A stretch of 64,000 nt of DNA from Longimicrobiaceae bacterium. Its GTDB lineage: Bacteria > Gemmatimonadota > Gemmatimonadetes > Longimicrobiales > Longimicrobiaceae. The notes under the pieces are model-generated. The model saw only the letters and a list, made by a program, of their open reading frames with translations, was not told the DNA's origin and made no database searches. Both the position numbers and the translations under genes were made by a program. Position 1 is the first letter of the stretch. Every line of letters starts with the position of its first letter. Of this stretch, positions 8,083 through 16,406 are shown piece by piece. Location of the stretch: NCBI GenBank assembly GCA_036375715.1, contig DASVBS010000065.1, positions 1 to 64,000 of the forward strand, given 5' to 3'.

Positions 8083-10386
8083 ATGGCCGAGAGCGAAGAG
8101 CGGGTAGTCCGGCTCCAGGTGGCCGGCACGAAGCCGGAAGATGCCGGCAAGGGGGTGGCCCGATTGGGACGCCGCGCGTTCGAGACGCTGGGGATCCAGG
8201 AGGGGGAGATCATCGCGATCCAGGGAAAGCGGCTCACAGCCGCGATCGGCCTCAACCCCTACCCCGAGGACGTCGGCGTGGAGGTCATTCGTCTGGACGG
8301 CCTACAGCGCGCAAATGCGGATGTCACCATGGGCGACATGGTGGAGGTGCGGAAGGCGGACGTCCGTCCGGCGCGGCGGATCACCATCGCCCCCGGACAG
8401 AAGAACGTGCGGCTCTCCGGGTCGCCGGAACTGCTGCGTCGCACGCTCTTCCGCCGGCCGCTGGTCGCGGGCGACCACATCTCCACCGCCGTCTACCAGC
8501 GCACCCTCAGCCCCTCCGCCGCCGGTCGGTACCCGGAGGACATCTTCAAGACCTTCCTACAGCAGCCTGCCTTCGCACTCCAGGAGATCCGGCTGATCGT
8601 GGTCTCCACCCTGCCCCGCGGCATCGTGCAGGTGGCGGAGGACACCGAGATCGAGCTCCTCCCGGAGTACACGGAGCCGGAGGAGATGCGTCGCACAGAC
8701 GTCACCTACGACGATATCGGAGGTCTCGGCGACAGCATCGAGCAGGTGCGGGAGATGATCGAGTTGCCGCTGAAGCATCCGGAGCTCTTCAATCGGCTGG
8801 GGATCGATCCGCCCAAGGGGGTCCTTCTCCATGGTCCACCAGGCACCGGGAAGACGCTCCTGGCGCGGGCCGTCGCCAACGAGGCCGACGCGGAGTTCTT
8901 CAGCATCGCGGGCCCGGAGATCATGGGGCGCCACTACGGGGAGTCGGAGGAGCGGCTTCGGGAGGTCTTTCAGCAGGCCCAGGAGAAGGCCCCCTCCATC
9001 ATCTTCATCGACGAGATCGATTCGATCGCCCCCAAGCGCTCCGAGGTCACCGGAGAGCTCGAGCGACGGGTCGTGGCTCAGCTACTCACCCTCATGGATG
9101 GCCTGCAGCCGCGCCAGAACGTGGTGGTGATCGGTGCCACCAACCGCGTGAACGCGATCGACGAGGCACTCCGGCGACCCGGCCGCTTCGACCGCGAGAT
9201 CGTCATCGGCGTGCCCGACCAGCAGGGACGGCGGGAGGTGATCGCCATCCATACGCGCGGCATGCCGCTGGCCGAGGACGTCAGCATCGACGAGCTGGCG
9301 CGCGTCACCTTCGGGTTCGTCGGCGCGGACCTCTCGGCCCTCACCCGGGAGGCCGCCATTGAGGCGCTGCGCCGTACCCTGCCTCAGATCGACCTCGATC
9401 GCAACGAGATCCCGCCGGAGGTGCTGGAGAACCTGCGGGTCTACCGGAACGACTTCCTCAACGCTCTGAAGCGGGTCCAGCCCTCCGCCATGCGGGAGAT
9501 CATGATCCAGGTTCCGGACGTCTCCTGGGACGACATCGGGGGCCTCGACGAGGCCAAGGAGACGCTGCGCGAGGGGATCGAGCTCCCGCTCAAGCACCCG
9601 GAGGCCTTCCGGCGGCTCGGTATCCGGCCCGCGAACGGATTCCTCCTCTACGGCCCCCCGGGAACCGGCAAGACACTGCTGGCGAAGGCGGTGGCACGGG
9701 AGTCGGAGGCGAACTTCATCGCCACCAAGTCCTCCGACCTACTCTCCAAGTGGTACGGCGAGTCGGAGCAGCAGATCGCCCGCCTCTTCCAGCGAGCGCG
9801 CCAGGTGGCGCCCACGGTGATCTTCATCGACGAGATCGACTCGCTGGTCCCGCAGCGCGGCGGGATGCTCGGCGAGCCGGCGGTGACGGAGCGGGTGGTC
9901 AACACCCTGCTGGCGGAGATGGACGGGCTGGAGGAGCTTCGCGGCGTGGTGGTGATCGGCGCCACCAACCGTCCCACGCTGCTGGACCCGGCATTGCTTC
10001 GCCCGGGACGCTTCGACGAGCTGGTCTACGTGCCTGTGCCCGGGGTCGAGGGGCGCCTGCAGATCCTTAAGATCCACACCTCCGGGATGCCGCTGGATGA
10101 CGACGTGGACCTGCAACGGCTCGCCGACGCCACCCGCGGGTACACCGGCGCCGACCTCGAGGACCTGGTGCGTCGCGCCGGATTGCTCGCCCTGCGGGAG
10201 AGTCTCGAGATCGAACGGGTGCCGATGCGCCTCTTCGAGGCCGCGCTCAAGGACACCCGTGCGTCGGTGACTCCGGAGATGGAGAAGGAATACGAAGAGC
10301 TGGCGGATTCGCTGAAGCGCGAGTACCCGCGCGGTCGCACGATCGGATTCCAGGCCGCGATGGAGGCTGCGGCGGCGAGGAGCTGA
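8083..10386 (+). CDS. CDC48/VAT-like double AAA+ ATPase
   Basis: A 767-residue type II AAA+ unfoldase resembling archaeal VAT and eukaryotic Cdc48/p97. Residues 1-about 90 form the double-psi barrel N-subdomain ([20 protein letters not shown]), and about 90-185 the second N-subdomain. D1 has Walker A GPPGTGKT at 251-258 and Walker [14 protein letters not shown]2 has Walker A GPPGTGKT at 524-531 and Walker [13 protein letters not shown], and both carry ATNR sensor and RPGRFD arginine-finger segments. Both ATPase sites look intact. The likely role is ATP-driven protein unfolding or remodelling in the cytosol. The ATG at 8083 follows AGGGAAG; an upstream in-frame ATG (7984) would add 33 unrelated residues. 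The gene stands alone, divergent from the minus-strand operon and with a terminator soon after. Confidence 0.93.
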   Translation: MAESEERVVRLQVAGTKPEDAGKGVARLGRRAFETLGIQEGEIIAIQGKRLTAAIGLNPYPEDVGVEVIRLDGLQRANADVTMGDMVEVRKADVRPARRITIAPGQKNVRLSGSPELLRRTLFRRPLVAGDHISTAVYQRTLSPSAAGRYPEDIFKTFLQQPAFALQEIRLIVVSTLPRGIVQVAEDTEIELLPEYTEPEEMRRTDVTYDDIGGLGDSIEQVREMIELPLKHPELFNRLGIDPPKGVLLHGPPGTGKTLLARAVANEADAEFFSIAGPEIMGRHYGESEERLREVFQQAQEKAPSIIFIDEIDSIAPKRSEVTGELERRVVAQLLTLMDGLQPRQNVVVIGATNRVNAIDEALRRPGRFDREIVIGVPDQQGRREVIAIHTRGMPLAEDVSIDELARVTFGFVGADLSALTREAAIEALRRTLPQIDLDRNEIPPEVLENLRVYRNDFLNALKRVQPSAMREIMIQVPDVSWDDIGGLDEAKETLREGIELPLKHPEAFRRLGIRPANGFLLYGPPGTGKTLLAKAVARESEANFIATKSSDLLSKWYGESEQQIARLFQRARQVAPTVIFIDEIDSLVPQRGGMLGEPAVTERVVNTLLAEMDGLEELRGVVVIGATNRPTLLDPALLRPGRFDELVYVPVPGVEGRLQILKIHTSGMPLDDDVDLQRLADATRGYTGADLEDLVRRAGLLALRESLEIERVPMRLFEAALKDTRASVTPEMEKEYEELADSLKREYPRGRTIGFQAAMEAAAARS

Positions 10387-10449
10387 GCGTCCGGTCCTTG
10401 TCCACTGCCCTGCACCGCGCGACCCCGCCACAGCGGCGTCGGAGGCCAC

Positions 10450-10488
10450 AAAAAACCCGCGCCTGGAGCGTTCCCAGGCGCGGGTTTT
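10450..10488. terminator. Bidirectional intrinsic terminator between the CDC48-like gene and ssrA
   Basis: A perfect 11-bp stem, CCCGCGCCTGG (10456-10466) with CCAGGCGCGGG (10474-10484), is preceded by six A and followed by TTTT. It can therefore stop both the plus-strand ATPase transcript and the minus-strand tmRNA transcript, whose 3' end lies 4 nt away. Confidence 0.88.
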
Positions 10489-10491
10489 CAG

Positions 10492-10865
10492 TGGAGGTGA
10501 GGGGAGTCGAACCCCTGTCCGCCTATCGATCCCTCCCGGTATCTACGTGCGTATCTCGCTGTTCCTTTCTCCTCGCCCGTTCGTCGGCCAGCGAGCGGCC
10601 TCTCACGAGCCAGCCATGTAAGTCTCACTCATCCGGTCATGGCCCCGGAATGAGCCAGGCTCGAATTTGCGACGCCTGCCGCCCCGACTCGAGCGGGCCT
10701 GAACGACAGACGGGTGCGAAGGAACCGCCTATGGGTTCGACTTACGCAGCCAGAGCGAAGTTATCGTTCGCAGTTACTGATAGATTCCGCTTATTTTACG
10801 AGGCACTCGGAGACCTCGGCACGCAACCAGGACTTCACAATACGCGTCGAAGCCAGGTCACCCCC
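10492..10865 (-). ncRNA. ssrA: Transfer-messenger RNA (tmRNA), one-piece
   Basis: A 374-nt tmRNA for trans-translation rescue of stalled ribosomes. The 5' end GGGGGTGACCTGGCTTCGAC (from 10865) is the conserved tmRNA opening. The 3' end carries the T-arm GGGGTTCGACTCCCC and the acceptor strand CACCTCC, which pairs with GGGGGTG at the 5' end. The discriminator A is at 10492 and CCA is not encoded. The tag reading frame at 10742-10771 is GCG AAC GAT AAC TTC GCT CTG GCT GCG TAA, giving ANDNFALAA. A consensus promoter at 10887-10915 starts transcription about 15 nt before the mature 5' end. Identification is firm from both ends and the tag. Confidence 0.96.
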
Positions 10866-10886
10866 AGTTGTCAAACAGCGTCAAAC

Positions 10887-10915
10887 AATCTAGCGAAAGA
10901 AGAGCCACGAGTCAA
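10887..10915 (-). promoter_or_regulatory. ssrA promoter
   Basis: On the minus strand TTGACT (10910-10915) and TAGATT (10887-10892) are separated by exactly 17 bp. The start point predicted near 10880 is about 15 nt upstream of the mature tmRNA 5' end at 10865, as expected for a short RNase P-processed leader. Confidence 0.75.
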
Positions 10916-11180
10916 GGTCCGGAAGCGGCTCGACGCGGGGCTTAAGTCATTGTTCTGCAAGGCCTTTTTCGATGTGCCGCTCGGTACGGCACGTGACCGG
11001 CCCGTAAGGGCGCCCCTTGCGGGCGCAAGCAGGACAGAATCCGCGTTCCGCCTCGTCAACCGCTGCTTTCTCGTGCGCGCGGCCACAAGGCTGCCACAAG
11101 GGGCGACCCTACAGTTGGATTTCGCGCAGGGCGCACGAAGCGCGAACCGAAAGGCCGCGTCAAGTGCCAGCGCCCACGCG

Positions 11181-11206
11181 GGATCCTTCGCTGGCCTCAG
11201 GATGAC
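11181..11206. repeat. REP-like interspersed palindromic repeat
   Basis: The segment GGATCCTTCGCTGGCC plus TCAGGATGAC contains ATCCT (11183-11187) inverted against AGGAT (11199-11203). Sequences of this form, ATCCTTCG followed by CTCAGGATGAC, recur as short intergenic repeats in many environmental bacterial genomes; that is recalled, not searched. A second partial copy (CTTCAGGATG) follows about 10 bp later. Confidence 0.35.
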
Positions 11207-11283
11207 GGGGTCTGGCTTCAGGATGCCACGGTCGGACTCGGAACGGCAACGAGCCCCTGCGGCGTCGTGGCACGTCCGGCGCC

Positions 11284-12279
11284 CTACGCCGCCACCCCCA
11301 GCTCCTGCTCCTCGTACGCCCGGAGGAGCGCTTCCGCCTCCTCCAGGCGGGTGACCGAGAAGAGCTCCTGGCGGAGCATCCGGCCGTTGGGCAGGCCCTT
11401 CGTGTACCAGCCCAGGTGCTTGCGGAACTCGATCATCGCCTTCTCTTCGTCCCGCTCGTAGGCGATGGCGAGCTGCGCATGCTCCCGCACGATCCGGAAG
11501 CGCTCGGCCACGTCGGGATCGGCGGGCACCGGCTCACCACTCAGCGCGGCGCGCGCCTGGCGGAAGATCCAGGGAGAGCCGTGCGAGCCCCGCGCGATCA
11601 TGATCCCCGCACAGCCGGTATGCTGGTGCATCCGGCGGGCGTCCTCGCCCGTCCACACGTCCCCGTTGCCGATCACCGGGATATCCAGCGCCTCCACGAC
11701 GGCTGCGATCTCGTCCCAGTTGGCGCGACCCCCGTACATCTGCGTGCGCGTGCGCGCGTGCAGGGTGAGGACCTCGGCTCCGGCGTCCTGGCAGCGGAGC
11801 GCGATCTCCACGGGATTGCGCATCTCCTCGCTCCAGCCACTGCGGACCTTCACCGTCAGCGGGATGGAGATCGCCGCCCGCACCGAGCGGATGATCCTCT
11901 CGACCAGATCGAGGTCGCGCAGGCACCCGGACCCGCCGTTGCGGTTCACGACCTTTTTCACCGGGCAGCCGAAGTTCAGGTCCAGGAAGTCCGGGGCATA
12001 CACCTCCTCGACCAGCGCCGCCGCTTCGGCCATCGCCTCCGGGTCGGCCCCGAAGATCTGGATCCCGATAGGCCGCTCCGCGTCATCGAAGCGCAGATAC
12101 TCGTGGGTGCGGCGGTCCCTGCGCCGGATTCCCTCCGAAGAGACAAACTCGGACACCACCACGTCCGCCCCGAAGCTGCGGCAGAGTCGCCGGAAGGGCG
12201 ACTCGCTCACACCCGCCTGCGGAGCGAGGTACAGGGGTACGCGACCCGAGCGAAGCTGCTGAAAGAAATCCAGGTGCAT
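11284..12279 (-). CDS. dus: tRNA-dihydrouridine synthase (DusB-like)
   Basis: A 331-residue FMN-dependent enzyme reducing specific uridines in the tRNA D-loop. The TIM-barrel signatures appear in order: LYLAPQAGVSESPFRRLCR, the catalytic-Cys segment DLNFGCPVKKVVNRNGGSG, the KVRSGW strand, LTLHARTRTQMYGG, and the FMN-phosphate loop VIGNGDVW...GIMIARGS. The C-terminal helical domain includes FRKHLGWYTKGLP, which favours the DusB branch. The ATG at 12277-12279 matches the family start; extra upstream codons are non-homologous. A promoter-like pair ends 6 nt before this ATG, so the transcript may be leaderless. It is divergent from the ptsN-like gene. Confidence 0.92.
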   Translation of the reverse strand: MHLDFFQQLRSGRVPLYLAPQAGVSESPFRRLCRSFGADVVVSEFVSSEGIRRRDRRTHEYLRFDDAERPIGIQIFGADPEAMAEAAALVEEVYAPDFLDLNFGCPVKKVVNRNGGSGCLRDLDLVERIIRSVRAAISIPLTVKVRSGWSEEMRNPVEIALRCQDAGAEVLTLHARTRTQMYGGRANWDEIAAVVEALDIPVIGNGDVWTGEDARRMHQHTGCAGIMIARGSHGSPWIFRQARAALSGEPVPADPDVAERFRIVREHAQLAIAYERDEEKAMIEFRKHLGWYTKGLPNGRMLRQELFSVTRLEEAEALLRAYEEQELGVAA

Positions 12280-12285
12280 CCTGTA

Positions 12286-12314
12286 AATATAGCCTCGGTG
12301 CAGGGCTATCTCAA
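12286..12314 (-). promoter_or_regulatory. dus promoter, apparently leaderless
   Basis: On the minus strand TTGAGA (12309-12314) and TATATT (12286-12291) are 17 bp apart. Only six nucleotides separate the -10 box from the ATG at 12279, so the mRNA should start at or next to the start codon. Only AGG directly abutting the ATG resembles a ribosome-binding site. Confidence 0.55.
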
Positions 12315-12402
12315 CCTCGCCCACGCCCAGCGAAGCCGCCTCCGCAGCCTTGTCGGCGCACGGCTCGAAAGTGTCTAACCCGCGTTGCGGCGCGGGATTG
12401 CT

Positions 12403-12431
12403 TTGACACAATCCGAGCAGGGGCGTACATT
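12403..12431 (+). promoter_or_regulatory. Promoter of the ptsN-like gene
   Basis: A consensus TTGACA (12403-12408) is followed after 17 bp by TACATT (12426-12431). A perfect GC palindrome, CCCGCG-TTGCGG-CGCGGG (12379-12396), lies just upstream and could be an operator. The leader to the ATG is about 50 nt. Confidence 0.75.
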
Positions 12432-12487
12432 CCGAACTCCAACTTTTGAACTGCTACCGTTCCGGCGACCCCGGGAGGATATTGCAC

Positions 12488-12940
12488 ATGGAGCTTCGGG
12501 AATTTTTTACGGAAGACGTTGTACAGCTCAACCTGCAAGGGGAGTCGAAGGATGAGGTACTGAAGGAGCTGATCGGCGTCCTCGGCCTCGACGAGAAATC
12601 CGAGGGCATCCTCTACAAGATGTTGAAGCGGCGAGAGAATCTGGGCTCCACCGGGATCGGCAAAGGGATCGCCATTCCCCACTGTCGATCCCTGGTGGTC
12701 AACCGCCTGCGAGTGGCCTTCGGCCGCAAGCCCTCCGGGCTGGACTTCAAGGCGATCGACGAGCAGCCCGTCTACTTCATCTTCCTCATCGTCGCGCCCC
12801 CGCTGGAAGTATCCAATCAGTACCTCCCCGTTCTCGGCAAGATCGCGCAATTTTCGAAGGAGCCCGACGTGGCCGCCCGGCTGCGCGAGATCCAGAGTCC
12901 GCGTGAGTTCCTGTCGCTGCTCGAAGAAAAAGGCATCTGA
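12488..12940 (+). CDS. ptsN: PTS IIA component, fructose/nitrogen-regulatory (PtsN-like) type
   Basis: A 150-residue stand-alone PTS EIIA type-2 domain. The phosphorylated histidine is in GIGKGIAIPHCRSLV (His65). The protein opens MELREFFTEDVVQLNL and ends in FLSLLEEKGI, the usual single-domain layout of IIA-Ntr proteins. As no IIB or IIC is fused or adjacent, a regulatory role in a PTS relay is more likely than sugar transport. The phosphate donor could be the EI/HPr pair encoded at 17640-19694. The ATG at 12488 follows GGGAGG at good spacing; an earlier in-frame ATG (12446) lacks homology. The gene has a consensus promoter and is followed 16 nt later by a zinc-ribbon gene. Confidence 0.88.
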   Translation: MELREFFTEDVVQLNLQGESKDEVLKELIGVLGLDEKSEGILYKMLKRRENLGSTGIGKGIAIPHCRSLVVNRLRVAFGRKPSGLDFKAIDEQPVYFIFLIVAPPLEVSNQYLPVLGKIAQFSKEPDVAARLREIQSPREFLSLLEEKGI

Positions 12941-12956
12941 GTCCCTGGAGGAAGGC

Positions 12957-13316
12957 ATGAATCCGCAGTTGGAGATGCTCCTGGAGATCCAGGATTTGAA
13001 GTCGCAGCGACGGGAGCTGGAGCAGCGAACCGAGGAACGGGAGGTGGAGGAGGGGCTCTTCGCCATGCAGGTCGACAACGCGCTGCAGGAGCTAACTCGC
13101 AAGATCGAGGAGATGGAAGCGGCGCTCGACCCCCGGGTCCAGAGCCGCTATCGCCGGCTCGCGGGACGACGCGGAAGGGTCGTGGTCCCGGTGATCCGGG
13201 GGATCTGCTATGGCTGCTTCGTGTCGGTGCCGACCGCGCTCGCCTCCGATGCAGAACGCAACGAGGAACTTCGCTTCTGCGAGAGCTGCGGCCGTTTCCT
13301 GTACCTGATCGACTGA
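12957..13316 (+). CDS. Coiled-coil C4-type zinc ribbon protein (COG1579-like, short)
   Basis: A 119-residue protein. Residues 1-60 are a charged heptad-rich helix (coiled coil), and the C-terminal half carries two CxxC knuckles, CYGC (about residue 83) and CESC (about 107). This resembles the C-terminal part of COG1579/zf-RING_7 zinc-ribbon proteins but is about half the usual length of about 240 residues. It may bind nucleic acid or a protein partner; the function is unknown. A strong ribosome-binding site, GGAGGAAGG, precedes the ATG. It is co-transcribed with the ptsN-like gene and followed by a terminator. Confidence 0.78.
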   Translation: MNPQLEMLLEIQDLKSQRRELEQRTEEREVEEGLFAMQVDNALQELTRKIEEMEAALDPRVQSRYRRLAGRRGRVVVPVIRGICYGCFVSVPTALASDAERNEELRFCESCGRFLYLID

Positions 13317-13341
13317 CCCGCTGGCCCCTCGCGAAACGAAA

Positions 13342-13375
13342 GAGGCCGGTCCGTGCATCGTCGCGGACCGGCCTC
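13342..13375. terminator. Intrinsic-type terminator hairpin between convergent genes
   Basis: A perfect 12-bp stem, GAGGCCGGTCCG (13342-13353) with CGGACCGGCCTC (13364-13375), lies between the plus-strand zinc-ribbon gene and the minus-strand exported-protein gene. Its right edge overlaps the stop codon of the latter. The flanking T-tract is poor (ATTCATT) on the plus side. Confidence 0.65.
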
Positions 13376-13877
13376 ATTCATTGCCGAACCAGGGAATGAT
13401 CGTGCGTCGTCTCCTCGGATTCAGTACGATGATTTTTCGAGTCTGGGGCTCGGGTTCGCCCCGAATCTCGAGCTGACAGTAGTAGACTCCCGAGGGGAGT
13501 GGTTGGCCGGCCTCGTTCCTGCCATCCCAGTGCGCGATCTTCCGCCCCGGCTCATGGAAGGCCAGGTTGATGATCGGCATCCTGCCACCGCGGTCCTCGT
13601 CCACCAGGTCCGGAATTGCGACCACCTGGCGCAACGGATTGAAGATCCGCAGTGAGACGACGACGCTGTCCCGATTCTGGAACAGATCGCCGTGGAGCGT
13701 AAATGGGATGTACGTTTCCGAGCTGACCGGGTTCGGGTAGTTCGGCTCGAGCTGGAAGGTTCGACCGCGCTCCAGCGGCGGTGACGATCTCAGCTCCTGC
13801 TCCTGCGCTCCGGCCGGCGGCGAGAGGGAGCCGGCGAGCAGCACCAGGATGAGCAGAACAGACCGGGTGCGCCCCAT
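13374..13877 (-). CDS. Secreted single-domain FlgD/T9SS-type C-terminal Ig-like protein
   Basis: A 167-residue exported protein. Residues 1-23 are a clear signal peptide with an AGA-type cleavage site. The mature part is essentially one beta-sandwich module of the FlgD-like / type A C-terminal sorting domain class: LEPNYPNPVSSETYIPFTL at the front, VSLRIFNPLRQVV in the middle and HWDGRNEAGQPLPSGVYYCQL toward the end. Such modules normally form the C-terminus of large secreted proteins; here one is nearly the whole protein. It ends in an unusually basic tail (RRRRTIIPWFGNE). The start at 13877 (ATG) follows GAGGTG; a GTG six bases upstream is an alternative. Function unknown. Confidence 0.75.
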   Translation of the reverse strand: MGRTRSVLLILVLLAGSLSPPAGAQEQELRSSPPLERGRTFQLEPNYPNPVSSETYIPFTLHGDLFQNRDSVVVSLRIFNPLRQVVAIPDLVDEDRGGRMPIINLAFHEPGRKIAHWDGRNEAGQPLPSGVYYCQLEIRGEPEPQTRKIIVLNPRRRRTIIPWFGNE

Positions 13878-13997
13878 CGGCACCTCGCTGTTCGCGGGTA
13901 AATACTTGCTGCGCTATGACCATGCGCTTGATCGGTGTTACGGCGGCGGCAGCGGTAGACCTCCGCCCGCCAGTATAGAGACGCCGATCAGGTAAGG

Positions 13998-14792
13998 TCA
14001 AGGAACAGTTGAAGATTCGGCGTTCGTGCCGCCTCCGGCCGCACCGCCCTGGTGGGGCAGCAGCTCTACGAAAAGGTCCAGCGACCGAAGCCGGTGCTCT
14101 GCCGAGAGATGCGCCGTCACGAAGGCCCTCAGCAGGGCACGATGCAGTCCCCAGTCCGACCCTGCGTCGACCGCGGGAACTCCCTGGCACATCCGCGCGA
14201 GCTCATATCGGGACCGCGCATCCACCATGCGGCCCTGCGGACGGCACAGCGTACAGGCCACCCCCCCGGCCTCGACATCGAAGCGGCTCGCCTCGTCTCG
14301 CCCGATCGGACGCCCGCATCCCGCGCATGCATCCAGCCGCGGCTCGAATCCGAGTCGCGCGACGAGCTGCCAGACCGCCGCCAGTGCCACGCCGGCCGCC
14401 GCGTCCTCATCGACAGAGCCCAACCGGTCCAGCTCTCGGACGAGGAGATGAAAGAGCTCCGGATCGGCCTCGGTGGTGGCGAAGCGTAGCGCCAGCTCCG
14501 CCAGCAGGGACGCGCCAGCGAAAGAGACGAGGTTCCTCCCCAGCGACTGGCGACTGCGCAGCAGGTCGAACCCGCTGAGCGTGTGCATCTCGCGGCCGTC
14601 CTGGAGGTGGAACTGAACTCTCCCTTCGGTGAAGGGCTCGAGCACGCCGCCAAAACGGCTCTTGGGACGCATGGCCCCCTTGGCAATCACCGTACGCAGC
14701 CCATGTCGCTCACAGAACAACTTCAGGATGCGACTGGTGTCGCTGTACGGAAACCCCTGAAGAATCAGAGCCCGATCGTCTACCCGAGACAC
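13998..14792 (-). CDS. recO: DNA repair protein RecO
   Basis: A 264-residue RecO, which anneals SSB-coated single-stranded DNA and loads RecA with RecR in the RecFOR pathway. The N-terminal OB fold shows RALILQGFPYSDTSRILKLFC and KGAMRPKSRFGGVLEPFTEG, the family hallmark. The C-terminal helical domain carries a zinc knuckle pair, CAGC (about residue 155) and CTLC (about 182). The start is GTG at 14790-14792 after AGGATG. It lies 6 nt downstream of an exported-protein gene, so it is probably co-transcribed. The last 15 residues are low-complexity. Confidence 0.93.
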   Translation of the reverse strand: MSRVDDRALILQGFPYSDTSRILKLFCERHGLRTVIAKGAMRPKSRFGGVLEPFTEGRVQFHLQDGREMHTLSGFDLLRSRQSLGRNLVSFAGASLLAELALRFATTEADPELFHLLVRELDRLGSVDEDAAAGVALAAVWQLVARLGFEPRLDACAGCGRPIGRDEASRFDVEAGGVACTLCRPQGRMVDARSRYELARMCQGVPAVDAGSDWGLHRALLRAFVTAHLSAEHRLRSLDLFVELLPHQGGAAGGGTNAESSTVP

Positions 14793-14798
14793 TTCGAA

Positions 14799-15794
14799 TC
14801 ATCCTGACGCAGGCGTTGCCGGCGCAGTCGAACGGCGCGAAGAACGGGCACGAGCGGCGAACCAACTCCCCGCCAGCAGAACCAGGAGCGCGGCGCCCGC
14901 CCCGGCGGCCTCGGGCGAGATCGGTGGAGTCAGAGGGGCGTCCCAACGCAGCGCGATCTCCGAACCGGCCTCCAGCCCCGTCACTCCGTACTGCACGAAC
15001 CGCTGACCCTGCACCTCCACCACTTTGGTCGTGGCCATCCCCTCCACCTCGAGGCTCGGAGACGGTTGCCCGACGAAGACGTGGAAGGTGTCGGTGGCAG
15101 TGCCGAGCGGAAGCACGGCCTCCTCCAGCTCGGGCGGGATCCGGTAGCGGATGAAGAGTTCCCGGTCGCCGGGGAGGATCGAGGAGAGGAGGAGAACCCG
15201 GTCGCCCATGCGGGCCACCTCCGGTGCCGTCATCTCTCCCTCCCCCGCCTGGAAATCCGTGACCCCGGCCGGAAGCCGCATCTCCCAGGTCGGCATCCCG
15301 TCGGCGGAGACGAGCGTGCGGTCCGCCGAGTTGTGCAGCCGGATGATCTCGTTGGCCTCCCACCCCCCGGTCGTCTCGGGGAGGAGCACCATGTCGCGGC
15401 GCGCCACGCGGATGGCTCCCGGGAGCACCGAGGTCGTATCGTAGACCGCCACCGAGTAATCGGCCGGGACTACGCCCCCGTGCACCGGTTGCCCGAAGTA
15501 GCGCACGGTGTGGTACTCGGCCGTTACGAGGAAGACCTCGAAGGCGCTGGTATCCGGCGCCGGCAGGTCGAAGCTGAAGCGCCCCTCGCTGTCGGAGACC
15601 TGCGTTCCGATCGGCCCGGACTCCTCCGCGGTGACGCGGTGCAACGTTACCGGAACCGAGGGTACCGGCTCATCCTCGAGCAGGACGGTTCCCGTGAGGG
15701 TGCGCCCGGGCGTAGACTGCGCGAACGCGGACACGACAGCCATGAGAACGGCGGCGAAAGCCGCCGCCGCGCCGCGGAAAATCGAAGACTTCAC
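14799..15794 (-). CDS. Exported, membrane-anchored protein with carboxypeptidase-regulatory-like domain
   Basis: A 331-residue protein of unknown function. It has a signal peptide (1-25, ending SAFAQ), then an Ig-like domain at about 30-115 of the carboxypeptidase regulatory/TonB-plug type (LTGTVLLEDEPVPSVPVTL, SDSEGRFSFDLP). A beta-rich middle follows, then a C-terminal transmembrane helix (about 292-312, GAGAALLVLLAGSWFAA) with a basic tail. The topology predicts a periplasmic domain anchored at its C-terminus in the inner membrane. The likely start is GTG at 15792-15794, four nucleotides after the nuclease stop, and it leads directly into recO. No functional assignment is possible. Confidence 0.72.
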   Translation of the reverse strand: MKSSIFRGAAAAFAAVLMAVVSAFAQSTPGRTLTGTVLLEDEPVPSVPVTLHRVTAEESGPIGTQVSDSEGRFSFDLPAPDTSAFEVFLVTAEYHTVRYFGQPVHGGVVPADYSVAVYDTTSVLPGAIRVARRDMVLLPETTGGWEANEIIRLHNSADRTLVSADGMPTWEMRLPAGVTDFQAGEGEMTAPEVARMGDRVLLLSSILPGDRELFIRYRIPPELEEAVLPLGTATDTFHVFVGQPSPSLEVEGMATTKVVEVQGQRFVQYGVTGLEAGSEIALRWDAPLTPPISPEAAGAGAALLVLLAGSWFAARARSSRRSTAPATPASG

Positions 15795-15798
15795 GAAA

Positions 15799-16320
15799 TC
15801 AGGGATTGAAGCGACCGAGGTCTTCCGGCTTGAGCTTGCGAAGGTAGTCCTGGAGCTGCTCCGCCGAGAGCGACGATCCCTCGCCGGGGCTGCGTGGGAA
15901 CTGCGGCGTATCCTCCTCCGACACCATCTCGATCGGCGTCGGGCTGAGGAGCTCCTCCGAGGTGAACACCCGCGCCTTCATTCGCAGGGCGATCGCGATC
16001 GAATCCGAGGGCCGGGCGTCGATGGAGAAAAGCTCCGATCCACGCTGGATCACCATCTCGGCGTAGTAGGTGTTCTCCTGCACCTTGGTGATGACCACGC
16101 GCGTCAGCGCGCCGCCGAGGCCACGAATGAGGGAGGCCGCCAGATCGTGCGTGAGCGGGCGGGAGAACTTCATGCCCGCCAGCTCCATGGCGATGGCGCT
16201 GGCCTCCCCGGGCCCGATCCAGATCGGCAGCATACGATCGCCGTTCAGCTCCTGCAGGATGACGACCGGGCTTTTTGTTCCCTGGTCGATTCCGAGGCTC
16301 TGTACCCGTACTTCGATCAT
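15799..16320 (-). CDS. Bifunctional nuclease family protein (BFN/DUF151)
   Basis: A 173-residue DUF151 protein. The domain covers about 1-130: MIEVRVQSLGIDQGTKSPVV, LPIWIGPGEASAIAMEL, RPLTHDLAASLI, and the family-defining IDARPSDSIAIALR. Members have DNase/RNase activity in plants and unknown roles in bacteria. The C-terminal 40 residues end in an AEQLQDYLRKLKPEDLGRF tail resembling the UvrB/UVR-type helices that often follow this domain. The start at the ATG 16318-16320 fits the family; longer reading adds unrelated sequence. It lies between metK and an exported-protein gene in the same orientation. Confidence 0.9.
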   Translation of the reverse strand: MIEVRVQSLGIDQGTKSPVVILQELNGDRMLPIWIGPGEASAIAMELAGMKFSRPLTHDLAASLIRGLGGALTRVVITKVQENTYYAEMVIQRGSELFSIDARPSDSIAIALRMKARVFTSEELLSPTPIEMVSEEDTPQFPRSPGEGSSLSAEQLQDYLRKLKPEDLGRFNP

Positions 16321-16406
16321 GGCGAGGCCCCTGTGCCGCGGGTTCCCGGATGGAGTGAGCGCGCCACCCACTCGGTACCGAGGATTACGGAGAATGTTTC
16401 CACCGA

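Larger units (their letters stand above)
10866..11283. other. Intergenic region upstream of ssrA and downstream of the dus gene, no gene seen
   Basis: About 418 bp without a credible coding sequence. Near its left end it contains the ssrA promoter. A hairpin, CCCGTAAGG (11001-11009) with CCTTGCGGG (11015-11023) and one G-T pair, lies in the middle. A short interspersed-type repeat (11181-11206) lies to the right. The dus stop codon is at 11284-11286. Confidence 0.5.
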
